From: Taxillus chinensis
Lineage: Eukaryota > Streptophyta > Magnoliopsida > Santalales > Loranthaceae
Reading direction: 5' to 3'
Length of the DNA: 64,000 nucleotides
NCBI GenBank assembly: GCA_023512835.1
Contig: CM042088.1
Span: forward strand, 62,001-126,000
Positions 55,459 to 64,000 of the stretch are shown piece by piece (position 1 is the stretch's first letter; every line of letters begins with the position of its first letter). The translations under genes were made by a program, and so were the position numbers. Below the pieces are notes generated by a model. The model was not told where the DNA came from. It worked only from the letters and a program-made list of their open reading frames with translations, and did not search any database.

Positions 55459-57082
55459 TGATATTCAAGGTTCCAAGCGTGATCGTCTTGGTATGCGTGT
55501 GTGTATACAAAGAGGGGGGGTGAATCTGTATACTTTAAAACTATTCCTTTAGTTTTAAAGAGTAGGATACTTTAGAGGTATTCCAACAGGTGTGGTTCAT
55601 GTTTGGGTCGTATTTTGGTGTCTCATGCAAGATCAACTAAACCGCAGGTATGTATGAAAAGTAAAAGAAAAGGACACACGGTTTACGTGGTTCGATCAAT
55701 GTGATCTACTCCACGGTGGTGAGGGTGTACATACACCGAGTCTAATCCACTATCTTCTTTCAATACAGTAGGGTCTAGCCCTTGTTACAATAGGATCAAC
55801 TCTTTTTTTTTTAAATGTAAATACAAAAACAGCATTACTCCAGTGCTCACTCACTGTGAAGAACTGTCTGATGCAATCTGCTCCTGCGTATTCAGCCGTT
55901 TGCAATGCTCGACCTTTAACCACTCCTTTTTGCCGAACTCATGATATGTCCTATGAATGTATGAGGAAGAAAGACAGATTAACTCACTGTTATCTCTCTT
56001 TCAATCTTCCTCTCTCTCTCTCTCGTGTATCGTATGAACTACTCTGTGTCGCCTTTTTTATCTCTTCAGATACGTTTCTTGTCTACTCAAAAATATTATC
56101 GGCGCCCCCCCACAAGTCAGGCATATTCCTTGCTTTTATAGGTTAGCCAAAGTCAGAAACCATTCTACTAGGGTTAAGCATGTTTCTTCCTTCGATCTTC
56201 ACGGTTGAAACATGTTAAACCACCCTCAGATGACATCCACTTGTCTTTCAGTACTTAGCGTACTTAAAACCGCTACCTGGGTAACGACTTACTTAAATGA
56301 TGAACTTCAGCGCGTTTTGCTCCTTCACGGCGCACTCCGTTCCTTTGTCTAGCCACCGCCTCGAAGATATTGCCTTGTAGCATTTCTACGAGTCTACAAG
56401 TCTTCATCTTCGACTCTCCGAATCAGAGTCTTTGAACTAAGGGCATTGATCTTCCTTCTGCTCTCTGGCTTCAAAGCTAGGTCAGAACCAGTGCTTAACT
56501 GACATCTCATTCAACAAGCCTTCGAGCTCTACGAGTCTTCGAGTCATGATAGCTGCATTCTGCCTTGGCAGATTAACTGTTCATGGGTCTCCGCAATAGG
56601 TCTTTTAATCTACGACCCTACGAGCTTCGACTCTACGACCCTACAAGTTGTGACTCTATGAGTCTTTGCTTCAAGTCTGCGAGACGCAGCTTTTCACCTG
56701 TCTGCACTTTGGATCTTTGAACTACGACCCTTCAAGGCTTCGATCCTGTGGTCCTTCGAGGGTGCGTCAAGCTACATGGCCTGATGTTCTATGACCTTCG
56801 ACCTTTGACCTTCGAGTCGTCTGGTCTACGACCTTCGACCTTCGAGTCGCTTGATCTACGACCTTCGACCTTCGAGTCGCCTGATCTACGACCTTCGAGT
56901 CTTCGACCCTACTAGCTACAAGTCTACAGATCTTCGAATTAAGGACGTACATAGGTAGACTCCCTCTACGAGCTCACTCTATGAAGTTATCCAACCAAGT
57001 ACGGATCTGCGACCCAGACCCTGCGAATTCCGCTTCTCCATAATGTTGACAACAATGACAACTCAACCTCACGGGAACAACA
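55459..57082 (-). repeat. Element D 3' LTR
   Basis: 1624 bp, TGATATTCAAGG...GGGAACAACA. The 5' LTR (62860-64000) matches its first 1.14 kb closely. TATAAAAG lies on the minus strand at 56133-56140. The outer 600 bp are rich in ACGAGTCTTCGA-type words, as in A. The G-run before GTGAAT at about 55515-55527 resembles the LTR ends of A and C. Confidence 0.9.
56788..56905. repeat. 30-bp tandem repeat in D LTR
   Basis: Units at 56825-56854 and 56855-56884, with partial units on both sides, built from TCTACGACCTTCGACC and TTCGAGTCG. The period of 30 keeps a minus-strand frame open (repeating SKVVDQATRR), which is incidental. Confidence 0.8.
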
Positions 57083-57214
57083 ATCTCCCCCTTTGGAATT
57101 GTTGGTAACATACGGAATGTGCAAACCTTCAGCTCTTTGAGGAGCCTTGAAAACATTGCTCCCCCCTGAACTCTTCCCATTGTACTCCTCCTGTGCACAA
57201 CATTCTTCTCCCCC
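57083..57214 (-). other. Element D polypurine tracts (three)
   Basis: On the minus strand GGGGGAGA abuts the LTR (57084-57091). Two further tracts are at 57158-57166 (GGGGGGAGC) and 57206-57214 (GGGGGAGAA). Several PPTs are typical of Sirevirus-type copia. Confidence 0.75.
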
Positions 57215-57289
57215 TTTGCCAACCAATTGCAAAGCCGAGATAGGGGAAACACTCACCACGCCATTAGGCGGAAGGAGGAAGCTGCACAG

Positions 57290-57790
57290 ACAACCGATGT
57301 CTATGTGTATTAAACAAGTCGATCGATAGAGGTTTTGTGAGAATATCAGCAGTTTGCTCCTGGGTTGGAACATACACCAGTTGTACATTTCCCTCTTCCA
57401 CTTGTTCTTTGATGTAGTGGTATTTATAGTCGATATGCTTGGTCTTTGAATGCTAAACGGGATTCCTGCTAATATTAATTGCACTTTGGTTGTCACACCA
57501 AATGTTGACAGGTAACTCCATATCCACTCCCAAGTCTGACAGTTGAGTGTTCATCTATACCACTTGAGTACATGCAGCATGTGCAGCCACATATTCAACT
57601 TCGGCTGTGCTGCAGGCCACACTGTTCTATTTATGGCTCAACCATGCAACACACTTTGAACCCAGATAAAAACTGCAGCCACTGATAGAACATCTATCAT
57701 CAATATTGCCAGCCTAGTCTGCATCAGTGTAAGCCTATAGTTCAATTGAATCCTTGGATGGATACCATAGTCCCATTTGCAGTGTATCTT
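57290..57790 (-). pseudogene. pol: Element D RNase H
   Basis: Readable through several stops: AYTDAD*AGNIDDRCSISG (catalytic Asp region), WLSHK*NSVACSTAEVEYVAA (Glu) and IWCDNQSAININRNPV (Asp), followed by HSKTKHID and ADILTKPLS near 57320. Stops are at about 57733, 57715, 57628, 57550 and 57456. It is inactive as read. Confidence 0.88.
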
Positions 57791-59025
57791 GTAGGTATCT
57801 AAGAATTCGCTTGACTGCCAGCAAGTGGGATTCCTTCGGGTCTACTTGATATCTACTTGCTTGACACACAGCTTGCATAAGATCAGGTCGGGAGGCTGTA
57901 ATGTATAGGAGGCTTCCAATCATGCCTCGATACTCTTTTTGATTTACACTCACGCCTTCTTGATCTTTGTGTAGTTTGCAACCCGTAGCCATTGGTGTTC
58001 CAACACGCTTGCTATCGTTCATACCATACTTCTTTAACAGTTCTTTGGCAAACTTTTTGCTGTGATATAAAGATTCCATCAGCAGTTTGCCTGATTTGTA
58101 ATCCCATGAAGTATGTCAATTCTCCTATGAGAGACATTTCAAATTCATCACTCATCTTGGCAAATTTTTCAAATAATCTTGAGTGACTTCCTCCGAATAT
58201 AATGTCATCTACATAGAATATGGTAGCCAGCTGACCTCTGTCTGAATTCAGTATATACAAGTTATGATCCACTGTTCCTCTACTAAAATTCCTTCATTTT
58301 AAATACCCATCTAGTCGGCTATTCCATGCTTTAGGAGCTTGCTTCAGGCCATACAAGGTTTTCTTTAATCTGCACACATGTGTCTCATCATCAGCAATCT
58401 GTACTCCATCTGGTTGCTCAATATAAACTTCCTCTTTTAGCAATCCATTCAAAAATGTAGACTTCACATCCATTTGATAAACTTTGAACCTCTTATGTGC
58501 TGCCAATGCAAGAAACATTTTGATCGTTTCTAGCCTTGCCACTGGTGCAAATGTTTCATCAACATCTATACCCTCAATCTGAGAATATCCCTTGCATACC
58601 AGTCTAGCCTTGTTCCTAAGAACCTTGCTATCTTCGTTTAGTTTATTTCTGAACACCCACTTTTTTTCGATGACATTCTTGTTCTTTGGTCTAGGAACCA
58701 GCTCCCATGTCTTGTTCTTTTCAATTTGGTCCAGCTCATCATTCATTGCTGTGATCCAAGCTTCATCCTCTACTGCTTCTCCAACTATTTTTGGCTCTAT
58801 TTGAGAGAGCAGTGTAGTAGCCCTTGTAAACTTTCTCCTGGTAGTTACACCTGCTTGGGGATCACCAAGGATCTGATCTTTGTCATGCACACTGGGCCAT
58901 GTCCTCCTAGTCTTTTTAGTTGAATCTTCTCCAGGATTGGACTCTTCCTTCTCTTCTTCATCAAACTTCTCTGAGTCTGTGTCTTCATTTTTCTTTTCTT
59001 GTTCATGCTCAGACTCTTCTTCCAT
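57735..59025 (-). pseudogene. pol: Element D reverse transcriptase
   Basis: 59025-58294 gives an acidic linker, then [25 protein letters not shown] start of [50 protein letters not shown] and [15 protein letters not shown]. After a stop/shift near 58290 the frame 58272-58012 has ATIFYVDDIIFGG (catalytic YVDD) and GELTYFMGLQI. Frame 58079-57735 continues with YGMNDSKRVGTPM and YRGMIGSLLYI. Confidence 0.92.
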
Positions 59026-59031
59026 CTAAGG

Positions 59032-59826
59032 TTATGGTTCTTCAAGTTTTGGATCTTCATATTCAATCACATCCTTCTTCGAATTCTTATTAACCTTAAC
59101 TTCACTTAAAGTTATGACTTTTCCAAGTCTTGGAAGAAATACTCTATAACCCTTTGTCTGATATGAATATCCAACAAATGTTCCTTCCTCAGATCTGGCA
59201 TGAAACTTCCCTCTTCCTTGCTCCTTTATCTTCACAAAGCAAGGACTTCCAAATATTCTAAAGTAGTTGGCTGTTGACTTCTTCCCACACCATAATTCAT
59301 AGGGTGTGTAGTTTGTCCTTGGTCTCAATGTCACTCTATTTAGTAAGTGTACTGTTGTTCTGGTTGCCTCTGTCCAAAACCTTGCATGTTGATTAGCTTC
59401 CAGTAGTAGGGTTCTGCCCATTTCAATGACAGTCCTATTCTTCCTTTCAACAACCCTATTTTGTTGTGGAGTTCTTGATGCTGATAGTTGATGCTGAATC
59501 CCATGTTTATTCAAGTACCTTTCAAAGGCATCATTAGTGAACTCAGTATCCTGATCAGATCTTAAAATTTTAATCCTTCTACTATAATCATTCTCAGCCA
59601 TTCTTCTATACTTCTTCAAGCAGTCCAGAGCTTTTGTCTTGTGCTTCAAATCTATAATGTAGGTCCTCCTGGTAAAATCATCCAAAAATAAAATGAAGTA
59701 CCTTTCACCATTGAGTCCCTTGTTTCTCATTGGTCCACACAGGTCTGTATACACAATATCCAGAGCTGCTTCGAACCATACTCCTTCACATGGTAGTGAA
59801 ATCTGGCTTGTTTTCCATGTAAGCAT
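59032..59826 (-). pseudogene. pol: Element D integrase core
   Basis: 264 open residues: IVYTDLCGPMRNKG (first Asp), LDDFTRRTYIIDLKHK, ILRSDQDTEF (second Asp; usually SDNGGEF) and TPQQNRVVERKNRTV (Glu, with N-G-V changed to N-R-V). The domain ends KGYRVFLPRLGKVI. All three catalytic residues are readable. Confidence 0.92.
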
Positions 59827-60413
59827 GCTGAACAGACATGCTCTCTATCCCTTTTGATATCTGAGATATCTCTGATAGCCTTGCAATTCATAAGTCTTCT
59901 CATATTCTTCTAATTAAGATGTCCCAGTCTTATGTGCCAGAGTTCATTCTCTTTAATCTTTGTTATATGACAAGTATGGGTTTTGTTTTCATCAATCACA
60001 TACAAATCCTCATTTGTCCTTCTTCCAGCTACTACTGTGTTGCCATTTTCTCTTTTCACCTGACAACCAGTTTATGTAAAGGTCACTTCATGACCTACAT
60101 CACACAGCTGACTGACGGATGCTAGATTGTATTTCAATCCTTCAACATGAAGAACATCCTTCAGTTTATTCTTACCCCATTTGGCTGATCTTAGCCCCTT
60201 GATCTTGAGTGAGCTATCATTGCCAAATCTTACTTTGCCAGATTTGTCTTTGTTCACATCTGACAGTTTCTTTAGGTCACCAGTCATGTGACCTGAGCAA
60301 CCACTATCAAGGATCCACTGTCTATCCTTGATGTCTGCTTTCAATGCAATCTCAGCAATATGAGCCACTTCCTTCTCCTTAGCCATATAAACTTGTTTTA
60401 CTTTGGACTTCAA
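59827..60413 (-). pseudogene. pol: Element D protease and GAG-pre-integrase
   Basis: 60413-60072 contains the canonical active site WILDSGCSGHMTGD and VRFGNDSSLKIKG, then LKYNLASVSQLCDVGHEV. After a stop at about 60072 the GAG-pre-integrase part (59827-60071) is broken, with LWHIRLGHLN-like sequence near 59930 and a Cys pair near 59830-59845. Confidence 0.85.
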
Positions 60414-61480
60414 GCATTGTTCCTATTTTACTTTAAACTTGAAGCACTCCCCCTGAGGCATGGGCTTCATAGTCTTCTGAGATGCTTTCTCCTTCTTCAT
60501 GTCTTGCAACTTCACAGTGTTCTTCTTCTTATCTTACTCAGGAATAAACACTTTTCCTGTAGTGTGACGTTCAGTGCTGCAATTATCACAAACATCCAAG
60601 TCTGCCAGTATAGCAAACTTATTGTTCGTGGTAATAGGCTTTGACTTCCACTAGCATAAAGCTTCATCATGTCCTTGTTTCTGACAGTAAGTATAAAACT
60701 TTCCACTAGTTTCTTTCTCTTAATATGGTACAAGTTCCTTCTAGATGTCTTCATCGCATTTCTAGGCGCTTGCACTGGACACCTCCACCAACAAAATCTA
60801 GCCATGTGACCTCACACTGCACAGTAGTAGCAGTCACCCTGAAAGCTGGTGTTGGTCAACTTCTGAACAACTTGGATCTTCTTTAAAACAGGCTTGGCCT
60901 TGATGGTTGGTTTCACAGGTTTACCTTCTTTATTGAGGCGCACCCGAACATTTATGGAAATAACACATGTATTAGATTTCTTTACATTCTTCGAATGCTA
61001 GGATTTTTGAGTGCATTTGACCGCTCCTGTAGTCTTAGACTCCTTTAGGTGTCTCTCCATCTTCACATCATTCACTATCTCCATTTTCTTGCTGGTCTGA
61101 GGCCCGATAGTAAGCTTCGTAGGATTATCATGGAAATCTGAATTGACAATCATTCCCGCTGCAGTGTTGCCCCGGTTCTCTGAGCTTCTTGTGGAGTGAT
61201 GCATGATGTGATCTGGGAACTCCTAGAGGTTGAGGCTTAACTGGCTTTGTCCTTTAAGATCTTCAGTTGAAGGCTTACTAGTTCTTCAAGCCATTGGATT
61301 ATTGTGTCTCTGGTGGTTAGTTTTGTGGTAATGTCATCACAGATCTTGATTTGCTCCTCTAGCTTGAGCTTTAGAATGACAATTTCCTCACAGAACTTCT
61401 TGGAGTCCTCCAACACCTTATCCTTCTCACCTCTAATTTCACCAAGATCTCCCTTGGCTTGTTTGAGCTCTCCCTTGAGC
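60414..61480 (-). pseudogene. gag: Element D gag C-terminus with three more CCHC-like motifs
   Basis: Broken by several stops, but three CX2CX4HX4C-spaced motifs are readable: CYYCAV*GHMARFC (60832-60791, one stop inside), YTYCQKQGHDEALC (60695-60654, first Cys is Tyr) and CDNCSTERHTTGKV (60590-60549, last Cys is Val). Between and around them are Lys-rich segments. Together with the knuckle at 61850-61809 this makes four in a row. They probably bind RNA. Confidence 0.6.
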
Positions 61481-61484
61481 GCCT

Positions 61485-62707
61485 TTATCCTGCAACTCTC
61501 TTGCAGATCTCCTCTGTTGCTAGCTCGAGCTCCTCCTCCAGATCTACTTCTTCTTCTACTGCTTCATCCTCCTCGGAGGCAGTGCTGCCATTGTCTACCT
61601 CTATCATGGTAACAAAAGCACAATTTGATGAACATTCATTCTTATCATCAGATTTAGTAATCCGGCTCATGTAGTTCTTGTGTGAGCCCTTGTTCTTCTG
61701 TGGAGCTGTTGGTCTCCTTGTGGAATTGCTTCTTTGGTATGATGACTTCTTCCACTTTGTATTCTCTTCATCCAAGGCTTTATCATCTGAGTCATTAACT
61801 TTCACTTTGCATTGAGATGCAAAGTGCCCCCGCTTTCCACATTTAAAGCATCTGAGGGAAGTCCTCCTTTACCTTTTCCTCTTTCTTGCTTTCTTGCTCC
61901 ATTCCTTCTAAATTTTCTGGTGAATTAGGCTACCACCTCATCTTCACCGTCTTCACTATCATTGTCCTCTTGTTCTTCTGAGGACTCAACTTCCTTCTTA
62001 ATTTTTAATTTTCTCATAGCCTTGAAGGCTACTTCTTTTGATTCCTTGGCTGTGGGCTAGGATGTTGATGGCTCTTCATAAGAGTGCATCTTTATCTCGA
62101 ATGTAGTTAAACCGCACTGGAACTACTGTAAACTTCTCATTTCCAGGTCTCGGCTACTCTCTAAAACTTCCACCCTTGGGATGAATCTCTTGGGTAGAAC
62201 TCTCAGAACTTTCTTTACAATTGCAAAGTTCTTTTTATTTTTGCCATGACTTCTCATGTCATTGACAATCTCAGTCAAACAAACAAAGAACTCCTATATA
62301 CTCTCCTGCTCTTCCATTTTGAGAGATTCGAATCTTTGAGTATACATTTGCAGCCTGGTTTCCTTTAATCTGCCATCTCCTTAATAGACACTTTCCAGTT
62401 TATCCCATAAATCCTTTGCAACCCTGCAGTCCATAACCTTAGCATATTCAGAGTCTATGAGTGCTGATGTAATTACACTCAGAGCTCTGCCGTTCAGCTC
62501 ATAGGTTCTTCTTTCAGCTTATGTGGGTTGTCTATCATTGGCTGGTTCTATGTAACCATCTCTGATTACCCGCTCAATGTCCATACCCATGGACATGAAC
62601 ACAGTCTCCATTCTTGCTCTCCACATCTTATAATTTGTGCCATCAAAGATTGGCACTCTCTTTCCGTAATTGGAGCTAGTACTCGGTCCGCTGATAAGAA
62701 TCTCCAT
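61485..62707 (-). pseudogene. gag: Element D gag N-terminus and first zinc knuckle
   Basis: ATG at 62707, 139 nt inside the PBS: MEILISGPSTSSNYGKRVPIFDGTNYKMWRARMETV is the classic copia gag start (only part quoted: GTNYKMWRARME). UBN2-type capsid sequence follows with many stops (62520-61860). The knuckle CFKCGKRGHFASQC is at 61850-61809, then a Lys/Ser-rich part and an acidic coiled-coil-like end (EEDEAVEEEVDLEEELE). Confidence 0.85.
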
Positions 62708-62845
62708 CTCTTAAAAATATATACCAACTAGACTCTTGCTTGGTCACTAAACTGTTAAGCCACAAATCTCAGCAACACACAAATATATCGATCTGTGAGA
62801 TCACTTCTCCAGAGAGTGATAGATCTGCCTCCAGTGAGGAACTAA

Positions 62846-62857
62846 GCTCTGATACCA
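62846..62857 (-). other. Element D primer-binding site (tRNA-Met)
   Basis: The minus strand reads TGGTATCAGAGC, 2 nt inside the LTR boundary at 62860. Confidence 0.9.
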
Positions 62858-62859
62858 AT

Positions 62860-64000
62860 TGATATTCCGAGGTTCCAAGTGTGATCGTCTTGGTATGCGC
62901 CTGTGTATATAGAGAGGGGGGTGAATTTGTATTCTATAAAACTATTCCTTTAGTTTTAAAGAGTAAGATACTTTAGAGGTATTCCAATAGGTGTGGTTCT
63001 TGTTTGGGTGGTATTTTGATGTCTCATGCAAGATCAACTAAACAACAGGTATGTGTGAAAAGTAAAAGACAAGGACACACGGTTTACGTGGTTCGATCAA
63101 TGTGATCTACTCCACTGTGGTGAGGGTGTACCTACACCGAGTCTAATCCACTATCTTCTTTTAATACAGTAGGGTGTAGCCCTTGTTACAATAGGATCAA
63201 CTCTCTTTTCTTTTAAATGTAAATACAGAAATAGTATTACTCTAGAGCTCACTCACTGTGAAGAACAATCTGCTCCTGCGTATTTAGCTGTTTGCAATGC
63301 TCGACCTTCAACCACTCCTTTTTGCCGAACTCACGATCTATTCTTTGAATGTATGAGAAAGAAAGACAGGTTAACTTACTGTTATCTCTCTTTCAATCTT
63401 CCTCTCTCTGTACATATCGTATGAACTACTCTGCATCGCCTTTTTTATCTCTTCATATACGTTTCTTGTTTGCTAAAAAATATTATTGGTGGCCCCCCAC
63501 AAGTCAAGCATATTTCTTGCTTTTATAGGTCGGTCAAAGTCAGAAACCCTTCTGCTAAGGTTAAGCATGTTTCTTCCTTCAATCTTCACGGTTAAAACAT
63601 GTTAAACCACCCTTGGATGACATCCACTTGTCTTTCAGTACTTAGCGTACTTAAAACCGCTACCTGGGTAACGACTTACTTAAATGATGAACTTCAGCGC
63701 GTTTTGCTCCTTCACAATGCACTCCGTTCCTTTGTCTAGCCACCGCCTCAAAGATATTGCCTTGTAGCATTTCTACGAGTCTGAAAGTCTTCATCTTCGA
63801 CTCTCCGAATCAGAGTCTTTGAACTAAGGGCATTGATCTTCCTTCTGCTCTCTGGCTTCAAAGCTAGGTCAGAACCAGTGCTTAACTGACATCTCATTCA
63901 ACGAGCCTTCGAGCTCTACGAGTCTTTAAGTCATGATAGCTGCATTCTACCTTGGCAGATTAACTGTTCATGGGTCTCCGCAATAGGTCTTTTAATCTAC
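62860..64000 (-). repeat. Element D 5' LTR, cut by the window edge
   Basis: Starts TGATATTCCGAGG and matches 55459-56600 closely with scattered substitutions and a few indels. TATAAAAG is on the minus strand at 63520-63527. About 480 bp of the LTR lie outside the window. Confidence 0.92.

Larger units (their letters stand above)
55459..64000 (-). mobile_element. Element D: Ty1/copia retrotransposon, 5' LTR continuing beyond the window
   Basis: 3' LTR 55459-57082, 5' LTR from 62860 past the right edge. Minus-strand order: PBS, gag with several CCHC motifs, protease, GAG-pre-integrase, integrase, RT, RNase H, three purine tracts, LTR. Unlike C there is no extra ORF; RNase H runs almost into the purine tracts. 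Many stops are of the CAG-to-TAG/CGA-to-TGA type expected from cytosine deamination. Confidence 0.93.

Overview
This 64 kb window looks like nuclear intergenic DNA from a repeat-rich flowering plant, probably a eudicot. Nothing in it reads as a normal host gene. Almost every base can be assigned to LTR retrotransposons inserted into one another, plus one hAT-type MITE. The evidence is terminal LTR pairs, 5-bp target-site duplications (TSDs), primer-binding sites (PBS: initiator tRNA-Met type for copia and the B/E family, tRNA-Asp type for one Ty3/gypsy element), purine tracts, and degenerate gag/pol reading frames. Lineage names (Sirevirus-like, Athila-like, Tekay/Del-like) are inferred from motifs, not from database searches.

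Layout. (1) Element A, Ty1/copia, minus strand: 1-11674, cut by the left window edge. Its 5' LTR is split by element B (2986-9907, plus strand, TSD TTATG), a gag-remnant-only gypsy-like element with 2.0 kb LTRs. (2) A sits in a Ulp1-protease-like fragment (11675-12012), followed by the 3' untranslated region of an Athila-like gypsy element F on the plus strand. (3) Element C, Ty1/copia, minus strand (12257-33590), is inserted in that 3' region. C carries gag, protease, integrase, RT and RNase H, and between pol and the 3' LTR an extra sense-oriented unit: a plant-transposon-protein-like ORF, a Pro/Ala/Ser linker and a Ulp1 (C48) domain, with its own TATA box. Element E (18874-27152, minus strand, same family as B) splits C's pol. 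(4) F resumes at 33596: 3' region, LTR (34828-36332), gag remnant, second LTR (37134-38671), protease. F is then split by an unclassified non-coding insertion G (39183-54088). G contains the near-complete Athila-like element H (40998-51750, minus strand, TSD ATCAC). The 5' LTR of H holds a hAT-like MITE (49747-50118, TSD TTTGTCGC). F's reverse transcriptase follows at 54089-55458. (5) Element D, Ty1/copia, minus strand, starts at 55459 and runs past the right edge.

Relative order of insertion: F is oldest; A, C, G and D went into F; B into A, E into C, H into G; the MITE into H. Most pol genes carry stops or frameshifts. H is the least decayed and its two LTRs are nearly identical by eye.

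Most worth following up: (a) Ulp1-like protease sequence immediately upstream of the 3' end in two unrelated retrotransposon classes, copia C with H-D-Q-C catalytic residues intact and gypsy F with Cys replaced by Tyr; (b) a 61-bp block identical in the 3' regions of F and H, whose LTRs look unrelated; (c) the same ACGT-centred palindrome upstream of the TATA box in two different LTR families; (d) four CCHC-like motifs in a row in the gag of D.
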